Shown one piece after another: positions 1 through 7,826 of a DNA stretch of 28,364 bases; positions within the stretch are counted from its first letter, which is position 1; every line of letters begins with the position of its first letter. This DNA is from JAKACU01 sp021821185 (GTDB lineage Bacteria > Bacillota > Bacilli > Alicyclobacillales > SLC66), in the NCBI GenBank assembly GCA_027343965.1, contig DAHWJX010000091.1, forward strand, positions 1 through 28,364, given 5' to 3'. Made by a program: the position numbers and the translations under genes. The notes beneath the pieces were generated by a model. The model ran no database searches. It had not been told where the DNA came from and saw nothing but the letters and a program-made list of their open reading frames with translations.

Positions 1-701
1 ACATCGATCATCCAACGCCACAAAGCTAGATCTTCTTCATTTCCGTCCTCAAGGCGTTTAAAGGTTGCTCGAGCTTGATCTTCAAGCTCTGGATGTGCTA
101 TAGCTTCCTCATGAAATTTGACGTACAACGCATTTAATTGCGTGATGGGATTATTTTGTACAAGTACAGGGTCACCCCAAGCATGATAGGCTACGATGAT
201 CTTGCCAAACTGAGTTCCCCAGTCACCTAGATGGTTGATCCGCAACACCTTATATCCATCGGATGCCAAAAGGTTGCTAATCGCAGTTCCAATGACTGTC
301 GAGCGTAGGTGGCCCATCGAAAAAGGTTTTGCAATATTGGGCGATGAGAGATCCACTGCAACCGTTTGTGAGGCTCCGCGATCGCTAGTAAAAACGCCAC
401 GATCTTGTACCACGTCCTCTAAAACTTCAGTCAATGCCAATTTTCGTGTCAAATAAAAATTTACATAGGATCCATGTGCGACAGCACGCTCGATGAAGGG
501 TTCATCTGTGACCTGAGAAGCGATCTCTTGCGCAATGGCTTGCGGGGCTTTGCGCCACTCTTTGGCAAAACGAAAGCATGGCAAGGCGACATCGCCAAGG
601 GATTTATCCGGTGGGATTTCAAACAACGATGCGAGTAACTCTTTATCCACTTGCGTGTACGTATGTAAAACTTGTGCCAATTGTATATAAAATCGTTGCA
701 T
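1..701 (-). CDS. argS: Arginyl-tRNA synthetase, N-terminal part (cut by window edge)
   Basis: Class I aminoacyl-tRNA synthetase that charges tRNA-Arg in the cytoplasm. The gene reads leftwards and its 3' part lies outside the window, leaving 233 N-terminal residues. The start is ATG at 701-699 (MQRFYIQLAQ), preceded by a modest AAAGG ribosome site. The protein shows an N-terminal additional domain (about residues 1-105), then the signature SSPNIAKPFSMGHLRST, which holds the HIGH-like ATP-binding motif as SMGH. This is followed by NHLGDWGTQFGK, typical of ArgS. This form of the signature resembles the ArgS of lactic acid bacteria and yeast rather than the TGDLHLGHARGA form I know from Bacillus subtilis. 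It is divergent from the TPR gene at 874. The family assignment is secure; the KMSK region and the tRNA-binding domain cannot be seen. Confidence 0.95.
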   Translation of the reverse strand, partial: MQRFYIQLAQVLHTYTQVDKELLASLFEIPPDKSLGDVALPCFRFAKEWRKAPQAIAQEIASQVTDEPFIERAVAHGSYVNFYLTRKLALTEVLEDVVQDRGVFTSDRGASQTVAVDLSSPNIAKPFSMGHLRSTVIGTAISNLLASDGYKVLRINHLGDWGTQFGKIIVAYHAWGDPVLVQNNPITQLNALYVKFHEEAIAHPELEDQARATFKRLEDGNEEDLALWRWMID

Positions 702-747
702 AGCCCGATCGGCCTTTCTTTTCGCTCAGTGAAAAACAGTAACTATC

Positions 748-777
748 ATTATAGCGCACAGCAGGGACAAAGCGCAA
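748..777 (-). promoter_or_regulatory. Probable sigma-A promoter of argS
   Basis: On the minus strand, a -35-like TTGCGC (777-772) is followed after 18 bp by a perfect TATAAT (753-748). Transcription would begin near 741, giving a leader of about 40 nt before the argS ATG at 701. That is too short for a T-box riboswitch. Confidence 0.55.
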
Positions 778-807
778 TTTGCTGTAATACCGTGCAACGC
801 CGTGATG

Positions 808-816
808 TGATATAAT
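808..816 (+). promoter_or_regulatory. Extended -10 promoter of the TPR-selB-aroA unit
   Basis: TGATATAAT is a perfect extended -10 element (TG, one base, TATAAT). No convincing -35 lies 17 bp upstream, which extended -10 promoters can tolerate. Transcription would begin near 823, about 50 nt before the start at 874. Confidence 0.55.
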
Positions 817-873
817 GAAGTCGCTTATTGTGTCATATCGGCCATCCACTCAGAGGTAAGAGGAGGAACGTAG

Positions 874-2559
874 ATGGAGGGACAGGAGAAAGAGTCGAAG
901 GTCGTGCAGTTTCTTCCTGATGCGGCGTTTTATTTTGAGCGCGGCGTCCGCTATTTGAATCGCCACGATCTATCGCGCGCGCTCAAGTCTTTTCAGCGGG
1001 CCGTGGAGTGTGAGCCGAGCAATGCCGTCAATCATTGCAATTTGGCTGGTGTGTACTCGGAGTTGGGCGATTTTGAGGAATCTAATAAAATTTTACAAAG
1101 TGTGTTAGCGGAGATTGCTCCGGATATGGCCGAATGCTATTTCTATATGGCCAATAATTATGCCAACTTAGGCGAGTATGAGTTGGCTGAAGAACATGTC
1201 GTTAAGTATCTTGAAATCGATCCGACTGGAGAATTCGCTCCTGACGCTGATGAGATGCTTGATGTTTTGATTCATGAATTTGGCGGTGGCGACATTTTGC
1301 GTGAAAGTCGCAAACGGCAAGTCGAATCAGGCAAAGACCGTGACGTAGCGCGAACGATGCTTGAAGAAGGTAAGTTTTATGAGGCGAGCATCTTGCTTGA
1401 ACAGGAGATTGAACGTCAACCTGAGGCTAACGCTGCACGCAACAATTTGGCCTTGGCAAGGTATTATTTAGGTCAGATTGACGAGGCTGTGCAGCTCACT
1501 CGTGAAGTGCTTGATCGGGAGCCGAGCAACATTCATGCGTTGTGCAATTTAGCTGTATTTTTGCGCCACCATGGCAAAGGCAATGAAGAATATCGGCAAT
1601 TGATGGAACTGCTTTGCAAGCTCAGCCCTTTGCAGTTTGATCAAGGGTATAAGCTGGCCACGACGCTAGGGATTTTGGGAGAGCACAAAGCAGCATACAG
1701 CTTGTTTTTACAATTAGTCGAGTTTGGTGACAGGCACGATCCTTCTCTTTACTTTGCTCTTGCTGCGGCATCCGCGAACTTAGGACGACTGAAACAGGCT
1801 AAGCAATGGTTGCTTGAAGTGGAGGCACTCGATGTCGAAAGCGGTATTGCTACGTATTATTTACGAGAGATCGAGCAACACAAAGACGATAAGGAACGGC
1901 TGTTTTTAAGCTATACGTATCAATTGCCGTTTCATGTTCGTTCAGGATCGAGCGCAACACCTTCCGGTGCAGGGTTTACCAAAGCGGGTGCTTGGATGCG
2001 TGATCCTTCCGTGCGATCCTCTTTGTATTTTGCGTTATTTAAGGGGTTTCCAGGTACGAAGCGCGAGGCACTGCAGGCTTTTGGCGTACTAGGAGATAAT
2101 GAATCGATCCATATCTTAAAAGAGTTTGTCAGGGATCCATCACAAACGGAAGATATGATGTGGAATGGACTCTTCGCCCTGCAATCGTTGCATGTGACAG
2201 GACCGATCGACGTGGCGCTTGGTGGCGCGCCGCAAACCGTTCAATTGCCGACGAAAGATCATCGCTTGTTGTCCTTTAATGTTCTTCTTGAAGGTGTATT
2301 TCGTGATGTATCTGATTCGCTAGCTCTGCATGATCCTGAACTCGTGGATATCGCGTTTGATATTTGGTTGCGTTATGTAACCAATGCATGGCTTGATTTG
2401 CCGCGTATCGTCAAACGCAGCGTGTGGGCGGCAGCGCTTGAGTACGTGACGAGGCGTTCATCGGGTCGTACCGAACCACAGGCTGTGGTAGCGAAACGTT
2501 ATAATGTTTCGGCAAGTGCTTTGTCCAAAGCTGCGCATGCGATCACGGTCATGCTGTAA
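874..2559 (+). CDS. TPR repeat protein with C-terminal helix-turn-helix-like tail
   Basis: A 561-residue soluble protein without signal peptide or membrane segment. Residues about 17-135 and 150-300 form tetratricopeptide-like helical pairs, for example the stretches around ERGVRYLNRHDLSRALKSF and EEGKFYEASILLEQEIE, which normally serve as protein-binding scaffolds. Residues about 385-430 look like a HEAT-type helical repeat (EALQAFGVLGDNESIHILKE). The last 30 residues (AVVAKRYNVSASALSKA) look like the recognition part of a helix-turn-helix. The start is well supported by AGAGGAGGAA just upstream. It is the first gene of a unit with selB, 14 bp downstream, and aroA. The function is unknown. 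The layout suggests an adaptor or regulator, but no DNA or protein partner can be named from sequence. Confidence 0.85.
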   Translation: MEGQEKESKVVQFLPDAAFYFERGVRYLNRHDLSRALKSFQRAVECEPSNAVNHCNLAGVYSELGDFEESNKILQSVLAEIAPDMAECYFYMANNYANLGEYELAEEHVVKYLEIDPTGEFAPDADEMLDVLIHEFGGGDILRESRKRQVESGKDRDVARTMLEEGKFYEASILLEQEIERQPEANAARNNLALARYYLGQIDEAVQLTREVLDREPSNIHALCNLAVFLRHHGKGNEEYRQLMELLCKLSPLQFDQGYKLATTLGILGEHKAAYSLFLQLVEFGDRHDPSLYFALAAASANLGRLKQAKQWLLEVEALDVESGIATYYLREIEQHKDDKERLFLSYTYQLPFHVRSGSSATPSGAGFTKAGAWMRDPSVRSSLYFALFKGFPGTKREALQAFGVLGDNESIHILKEFVRDPSQTEDMMWNGLFALQSLHVTGPIDVALGGAPQTVQLPTKDHRLLSFNVLLEGVFRDVSDSLALHDPELVDIAFDIWLRYVTNAWLDLPRIVKRSVWAAALEYVTRRSSGRTEPQAVVAKRYNVSASALSKAAHAITVML

Positions 2560-2573
2560 GGAGACAAAACTGC

Positions 2574-4496
2574 GTGAATGAAGATTATATTATTATGGGC
2601 ACGGCGGGACACATTGATCATGGTAAAACAGCCTTGGTACGTGCATTAACTGGAAGCGACACCGATCGATTGCAAGAAGAGAAGGAGCGGGGCATTTCCA
2701 TCGATATTGGATTTGCCCCGTTTTTGTTACCTGGTGGACAAAAAGTGGGCATAGTGGATGTTCCTGGCCATGAACGGTTCATTAAAAATATGTTGGCGGG
2801 CGCAGGCGGAATTGACCTGATCATGCTTGTTATCGATGCGCGTGAAGGTGTTATGCCGCAAACGCGGGAGCATCTGGCCATTTTGGATCTGCTTGCTATC
2901 TCTTCTGGCGTGATCGTCGTGACGAAAGTGGATTTGGTCGATGACGAATGGCTAGCAATGGTGCATGAGGAGATTCGTCACGATTTGCGTGGTTCTTTTT
3001 TAGTGGATGCGCCGATGCTTGATGTGTCGTCTGTGACAGGTTATGGGCTTGATACACTAAAACAAACCTTGCAAGATCTCTTGCCTACGGTACGCAAAAA
3101 GTCATTGCAGGGATCTTTTCGTATGCCAATCGATCGCGTTTTTACCGTGTCTGGGTTTGGCACGGTTGTTACGGGAACGGTATGGCGCGGCTCGGTGCAA
3201 GTCGGACAGACGCTTACTCTACTGCCTGTTGATGAGTCTGTGCGCGTGCGCAGTTTGCAGGTTCATGGTCAAGCCACACAACAAGTTGTGGCAGGGCAGC
3301 GTGCAGCGATCGCGATTACAGGCGTTCGCCAAGTCGCAAAACGTGGTATGACCCTATATGCTCAAGGAACCCGTGAAAAGACGCGCTTGGTGGACGTGCG
3401 CATTCGCGTCTTAGACCATGCTGAAGTTGCACTGACACATAGAATGCGTGTGCGCTTATACGCAGGTACTGATGAGGTGTTTGGCCGCGTCTTGTTGCTT
3501 GGGGAACAAGAGGAATTGGCTGCAGGCGAACAGGGATTGGCGCAAATTGAACTAGAAGCTGATTTGGTCATTGAGCCAAAGGACCGTTTTGTCTTACGCA
3601 CTTATTCACCCATGTACACAATTGGTGGGGGCTTAGTGATTGACGCACACCCATCGCGGTTGCATCGCCGACATAGTGTGACTGTACAAAAGATGCTTCT
3701 TATCAAGGAAAAAGGCAGTATCAAAGATCGCTTAGTCGCACATCTTGCACAACAACCCGTATATGATGTGACGGCCCTTGCGAGGGAATGGGATGAGACC
3801 GGGGATGCCTTGGATCAGGCCTTACAAGACTTGCTTCTGGAAGGTTCCGTCATCTATATCGTCACAGTACAAGCCTACCTCACTGCATCACTATGGGCGA
3901 CTTTTACTACACAAACGGTACAAAGCATGGAAGAGTTTTATCGCAAGAATCGTTTGGAACGGTTCATGCCAAAGCCAACTCTGCTTGCGTCCCTAAAACC
4001 TTTTCTTATTGATGCACGATTGGGCGAGGCCATTGTTTTGCGTTTACAAGAAACTGGTATTCTTGAAGTCGCTGGCGAAAAAGTGCGACTGCAAACGCAT
4101 CAGATCGAGCTTACGAGTGTAGAACAGGCCATCTATGATCGGGTGGTTTCCGAGATGCGTTCACGTCTCTATGATCCACCGACGATTCAGGAAATGGAAT
4201 CCTATTTTCCAGGCAAAGATCGCATCGTAAAGACGATTCTGCACCTTTTAGAACAAGATGGAGAAGTGGTTCTTATTGCGCCTGAGTTGTATGTCAGTCA
4301 AGCAATGGTACAAGAAGGAAAGAAAGGGATCGCCGCACTCTCTTCAGAGTATGACGGGTTTTCTGTCGCGCAATTTCGCGATGCTTTGTCTACCTCGCGA
4401 AAGTTTGCGGTGGCGTTGCTGGAGTATTTTGATCGCCAAAAGCTAACGAAACGAGTGGGTGATGTGCGCCATTACCTAGGAGGAGAGACTGCATGA
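2574..4496 (+). CDS. selB: Selenocysteine-specific translation elongation factor SelB
   Basis: A GTPase that delivers selenocysteyl-tRNA to UGA codons followed by a SECIS hairpin. The 640 residues contain an EF-Tu-like GTPase domain with G1 GHIDHGKT (12-19), the switch I region ERGISID (38-44), G3 DVPGH (62-66) and G4 TKVD (117-120). Beta-barrel domains II and III follow (about 175-350), then a long C-terminal region (about 370-640) matching the tandem winged-helix modules that bind SECIS RNA. EF-Tu itself lacks that region and is near 395 residues. The start is GTG at 2574 with AAGGAG upstream. The stop overlaps the aroA start by 4 bp (ATGA), so translation is probably coupled. No selA, selD or tRNA-Sec gene is in the window. 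Confidence 0.95.
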   Translation: MNEDYIIMGTAGHIDHGKTALVRALTGSDTDRLQEEKERGISIDIGFAPFLLPGGQKVGIVDVPGHERFIKNMLAGAGGIDLIMLVIDAREGVMPQTREHLAILDLLAISSGVIVVTKVDLVDDEWLAMVHEEIRHDLRGSFLVDAPMLDVSSVTGYGLDTLKQTLQDLLPTVRKKSLQGSFRMPIDRVFTVSGFGTVVTGTVWRGSVQVGQTLTLLPVDESVRVRSLQVHGQATQQVVAGQRAAIAITGVRQVAKRGMTLYAQGTREKTRLVDVRIRVLDHAEVALTHRMRVRLYAGTDEVFGRVLLLGEQEELAAGEQGLAQIELEADLVIEPKDRFVLRTYSPMYTIGGGLVIDAHPSRLHRRHSVTVQKMLLIKEKGSIKDRLVAHLAQQPVYDVTALAREWDETGDALDQALQDLLLEGSVIYIVTVQAYLTASLWATFTTQTVQSMEEFYRKNRLERFMPKPTLLASLKPFLIDARLGEAIVLRLQETGILEVAGEKVRLQTHQIELTSVEQAIYDRVVSEMRSRLYDPPTIQEMESYFPGKDRIVKTILHLLEQDGEVVLIAPELYVSQAMVQEGKKGIAALSSEYDGFSVAQFRDALSTSRKFAVALLEYFDRQKLTKRVGDVRHYLGGETA

Positions 4497-5782
4497 ACGA
4501 CGTATATGAGGTTCAGACAGTAAAAGGCCCAGTGGTCGCTAGCGTGGCGTTGCCCGGATCCAAGTCGATCACGAATCGGGTATTACCGATTGCTGCTTTA
4601 GCTGATGGGGAAAGTGTCTTAACTGGCGTCTTGTTTTCTGATGATAGCAGGTATTTTTTGCAGGCTTTACAGTCACTCGGATATCAGGTTGAGATCGATG
4701 AGGTGGCGTGCACTGTTCGCGTTGTGGGACAGGGTACCGTGCCTCTCTATCACCCTGAAGGTATCGACATTTTTGTGGGTAATTCTGGGACGACGGCCAG
4801 ATTTATCAGCGCCTTTGTAAGTCTTGGGCATGGTGTGTATCGCATCGATGGGGTTAAGCGTATGCGTGAACGTCCGATCGGCGACTTATTGGATGCTCTT
4901 CATGCTTTAGGGGTACGAGCTAGCGATGTATTGGCAACGAAGTGCCCACCTTTGCAGATCGATGCACATGGATTGGCCGGAGGCGAAGCATCGATTCGCG
5001 CATCAGATAGCAGTCAGTTTTTATCGGGCTTATTGCTTGCTGCACCTTACGCAAAGGCGCCTGTGCGCTTAACTGTTGAAGGCAAGGTTGTCTCTAAACC
5101 CTATGTCGATATGACGCTTGCCATCATGCAACAATTTGGTGTTTTTGTGAGCGAACTGTCTGGTGCTTATGAAGTTGTCCCAAGTCACTATCAAGCAAGA
5201 CAGTATGCCATCGAACCAGATGCATCCGGTGCATCGTATTTTCTTGCAGCAGCGGCGATTACAGGCGGATGCATCACTATAGAAGGGTTAGGTGTCTCAT
5301 CGCTGCAAGGCGATGCACAGTTTGCGCGCGTCCTTGAACAAATGGGCTGTACGGTTACGTATGGGGATAATGCCACAACGCTCACAGGTCCCGTGGATCA
5401 ACTTCAGGGCATTGATGTTGATTTGTTTCATATGTCTGATTTGGCGCCTACTTTAGCGGCGATCGCACCCTTATGCCAGTCACCAGTTACGATCAAAAAT
5501 GTTGCCAACATTCGGCTTAAAGAAACAGACCGTATCAAAGCGTGTGTTATAGAGTTGCAAAAATTCGGCGTACACGTTGAAGAATTTCCAGATGGTATGA
5601 GAATTTACCCATGTGCATCGCTAAAAACAAACGTTACGGTGAAAACCTATGATGATCACCGTATGGCGATGGCGTTTACTATCCTAGGCTTGCGCGTCTC
5701 CGGGACGAAAATCGCTGATCCAACGTGTGTCGCTAAGACGTTTCCGGATTTTTTTATGAGACTGTCAAAGATCATTCAGTAA
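4493..5782 (+). CDS. aroA: 3-phosphoshikimate 1-carboxyvinyltransferase (EPSP synthase)
   Basis: Transfers enolpyruvate from PEP to shikimate-3-phosphate in the shikimate pathway to chorismate; cytoplasmic. The 429 residues match the usual length. Visible signatures are PGSKSITNR (21-29, with the phosphate-binding Lys24), GNSGTTARF (96-104), the substrate-binding RERPIGDLLDAL (125-136), DSSQFLSGLLLAAP (172-185), and near the C terminus ETDRIKA and DDHRMAMAF. The first glycine of the PEP/glyphosate loop (GNSGT) is kept. The position equivalent to Pro101 of E. coli is Phe104, and the SGTT form is like class II enzymes. The gene overlaps selB by 4 bp. A likely terminator lies about 90 bp downstream. 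Confidence 0.96.
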   Translation: MNDVYEVQTVKGPVVASVALPGSKSITNRVLPIAALADGESVLTGVLFSDDSRYFLQALQSLGYQVEIDEVACTVRVVGQGTVPLYHPEGIDIFVGNSGTTARFISAFVSLGHGVYRIDGVKRMRERPIGDLLDALHALGVRASDVLATKCPPLQIDAHGLAGGEASIRASDSSQFLSGLLLAAPYAKAPVRLTVEGKVVSKPYVDMTLAIMQQFGVFVSELSGAYEVVPSHYQARQYAIEPDASGASYFLAAAAITGGCITIEGLGVSSLQGDAQFARVLEQMGCTVTYGDNATTLTGPVDQLQGIDVDLFHMSDLAPTLAAIAPLCQSPVTIKNVANIRLKETDRIKACVIELQKFGVHVEEFPDGMRIYPCASLKTNVTVKTYDDHRMAMAFTILGLRVSGTKIADPTCVAKTFPDFFMRLSKIIQ

Positions 5783-5874
5783 TGCGATTATCAAGTGTCC
5801 GTAATGTATTTGTCATGAATCGGTTCTATAGTATTCCTGTAAGCACATTTGACCCCCTTTTGATGATGATCCTT

Positions 5875-5913
5875 GCGCGACGTGGGCATTGCCTCGCGTT
5901 GCGTCTTTTTTTT
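5875..5913 (+). terminator. Probable rho-independent terminator after aroA
   Basis: GCGCGACG (5875-5882) pairs with CGTTGCGT (5897-5904), 8 bp including two G-T pairs. The loop contains a small inner GGC/GCC pair. A run of T residues follows at 5906-5913. It sits between aroA and the glcK promoter. Confidence 0.6.
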
Positions 5914-5920
5914 GTTTGCA

Positions 5921-5929
5921 TGGTACAAT
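5921..5929 (+). promoter_or_regulatory. Extended -10 promoter before glcK
   Basis: TGGTACAAT fits the extended -10 pattern (TG, one base, TACAAT). The -35 region is occupied by the T run of the preceding terminator and is weak. It would start transcription near 5936, about 47 nt before the chosen glcK start. Confidence 0.5.
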
Positions 5930-5970
5930 AGCATGTGAAATGAAAGGTTTTTGATTTTGGGAGAGAAAGC

Positions 5971-5976
5971 GGGAGG
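5971..5976 (+). promoter_or_regulatory. Ribosome-binding site that fixes the glcK start at GTG 5983
   Basis: GGGAGG ends directly before an in-frame ATG (5977), with no spacing, and 6 nt before GTG 5983. The normal spacing of 5-9 nt selects the GTG. Confidence 0.6.
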
Positions 5977-5982
5977 ATGTCA

Positions 5983-6918
5983 GTGCGTAGCGCAATTGGA
6001 ATCGATCTCGGTGGGACATTTATTAAAGGTGCGCTTGTCGATGAAACAGGAGAAATATTGTATAAAGAAGAGATCCCCACGATAGCTATGCGAGGTGCAC
6101 CGGATATATTAGATCGCATTTATCGACTTGTTCTTCGTCTGACTTCACCAGAAGGGATGGCCCCTCGTAAGATCGAAGGTGTTGGCATTGGCATCCCTGG
6201 TTTTATTGATGATAAAACGGGTACAGCAATTGAAGTAGTGAATCTCGGTTGGCGAAATGTTGCGATTAGAGGGCCACTGCGAGCTAAATTGGACAAGCCG
6301 GTTTATTTGGAAAACGATGCGAACGTAGCCGCACTTGGGGAAGCTTGGATTGGTGCTGGACGTAATCGTGATACAGCGATTTGCATAACACTCGGTACGG
6401 GTGTTGGTGGCGGAATTATTTTAAATGGCAAGATACTTCGTGGTGTCACGGTCATGGCCGGTGAGATTGGCCATATGGTGCTTGAACCTGATGGCGCGTT
6501 ATGCAACTGTGGTCATCGTGGGTGTCTAGAGACAGTATCTTCTGCAACAGGCGTGGTGCGGTTAGCGAAAGAAGCCCTTCAAGCAGGTATCAAAAGCAGC
6601 ATGGATCCGGAAGATTTGACCTCTGCTGATGTGTTTGCTGCATTAGAACAGGGCGATGAAGTTGCCAAGCACATTATCTTGCATGCTACAGACACGTTGG
6701 GGAGGGCGCTTGGCATTCTTGCCAATGTGATTAATCCAGAAGTGATGGTCATTGGCGGCGGCATGGCGAAAGCTGGCGATGCGTTGTTCGTGCCGCTTCG
6801 TGAAGCGTTTGAACGCTATGCGTTGCAAAGAGCGGCAAAAGCCTGTGATATTGTGCCAGCTATCTTAGGTAATGATGCAGGTGTCGTTGGCGCAGCAAAT
6901 CTTGCGCTCTTTCGGTGA
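5983..6918 (+). CDS. glcK: ROK-family glucokinase
   Basis: ATP-dependent kinase forming glucose 6-phosphate in the cytoplasm. From the GTG start the protein has 311 residues, close to the usual 310-325. The phosphate-binding loop is DLGGT (8-12). The catalytic aspartate is in ENDAN (110-114). EIGH (161-164) and CNCGHRGC (174-181) supply the histidine and cysteines of the structural zinc site that defines ROK kinases. An ATG at 5977 is in frame, but GGGAGG (5971-5976) touches it. The same ribosome site lies 6 nt before GTG 5983, which I therefore prefer. rapZ follows after 38 bp, so it probably heads the operon. Specificity for glucose over a related sugar such as N-acetylmannosamine is likely but not proven. 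Confidence 0.9.
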   Translation: MRSAIGIDLGGTFIKGALVDETGEILYKEEIPTIAMRGAPDILDRIYRLVLRLTSPEGMAPRKIEGVGIGIPGFIDDKTGTAIEVVNLGWRNVAIRGPLRAKLDKPVYLENDANVAALGEAWIGAGRNRDTAICITLGTGVGGGIILNGKILRGVTVMAGEIGHMVLEPDGALCNCGHRGCLETVSSATGVVRLAKEALQAGIKSSMDPEDLTSADVFAALEQGDEVAKHIILHATDTLGRALGILANVINPEVMVIGGGMAKAGDALFVPLREAFERYALQRAAKACDIVPAILGNDAGVVGAANLALFR

Positions 6919-6956
6919 TTAGGCGATCGAATGATCTGGTATAAGGGGGGAGAACG

Positions 6957-7826
6957 ATGCCGCGATTTACGCGACTTGTGATTATTACAGGTTTGTCTGG
7001 AGCAGGGAAAACAGTGGCTTTACGCAGTCTAGAGGATCTCGGCTATTTTTGCGTGGACAACTTCCCCCCTGCACTCATTCCGAAGTTTAGTGAATTGGTC
7101 CAGCAATCAACCGATTCGGTACGTCGTATCGCTCTCGTGTGTGATCTTCGTGGCGGAGAGTTTTTTGCCGCCTTGTTTGATTCCTTACGCGAGCTAGAGG
7201 AACGTCAAATTGCCTATTATATTTTGTATCTCGAAGCTGATGATGAAGTTTTGGTGCGCCGGTATAAAGCGTCGCGGCGAAGGCATCCTTTATCCAAAGA
7301 AGGGCGCATTACTGAAGGTATAGCAAAAGAACGAACCTTGCTTGAAAGCGTGCGCCAAAGGGCACACCTGGTTGTGAATACGAGTGAAATGAAGCCTGCT
7401 GAGCTCAAGGACATTCTTGCACAGCGGCTTAGCACCGTTCGTCCCGGAGAATTGACTGTGCACATCGTTTCGTTTGGATTTAAGTACGGATTGCCAATCG
7501 ATGCTGATCTTGTTTTTGACGTCCGTTTTTTGCCGAACCCGTATTATTTGGATTCGCTACGCAAGCGCACAGGTCAAGATCCTGCCGTCTATGATTATGT
7601 GATGCAATGGCCTGCGACAACGGAATTTATGACGCATTTACTGGATATGGTGGACTTTCTAGTGCCTCAATATCAGCGCGAAGGGAAGCCACAAGTCGTG
7701 ATTGGCATCGGTTGTACAGGCGGCAGACATCGCTCTGTGGCGCTTGCCGAACGATTGCGCGAGCACTTGCAATCGAAGCAAAAAGTCACGATCGTTCATC
7801 GCGATATCGCAAAGGACAGCGAATGA
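6957..7826 (+). CDS. rapZ: RNase adapter / nucleotide-binding protein RapZ (YvcJ)
   Basis: A P-loop protein of 289 residues, the normal family length. Walker A is GLSGAGKT (12-19), followed by the diagnostic LEDLGYFCVDNFPPALIP. The C-terminal domain has GCTGGRHRS with Cys253, the conserved surface that in E. coli RapZ binds RNA and glucosamine 6-phosphate. In enterobacteria RapZ controls glmS through small RNAs. In B. subtilis YvcJ hydrolyses nucleotides and affects competence, and its RNA role is uncertain. The ribosome site AAGGGGGG precedes the ATG. Its stop overlaps the next gene by 4 bp (ATGA), so rapZ and glmR are probably translationally coupled. Confidence 0.95.
   Translation: MPRFTRLVIITGLSGAGKTVALRSLEDLGYFCVDNFPPALIPKFSELVQQSTDSVRRIALVCDLRGGEFFAALFDSLRELEERQIAYYILYLEADDEVLVRRYKASRRRHPLSKEGRITEGIAKERTLLESVRQRAHLVVNTSEMKPAELKDILAQRLSTVRPGELTVHIVSFGFKYGLPIDADLVFDVRFLPNPYYLDSLRKRTGQDPAVYDYVMQWPATTEFMTHLLDMVDFLVPQYQREGKPQVVIGIGCTGGRHRSVALAERLREHLQSKQKVTIVHRDIAKDSE

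Noticed and set aside
2574..5782. Possible in-frame UGA (selenocysteine) codons near selB
   Set aside because: All neighbouring genes are full length for their families and none continues in frame with family-like sequence past a UGA stop.
7607..7822. Long N-terminal extension of the glmR frame into rapZ
   Set aside because: The extension overlaps conserved RapZ C-terminal codons and encodes no recognisable domain. An ATGA overlap with AAGGA upstream marks the real start.
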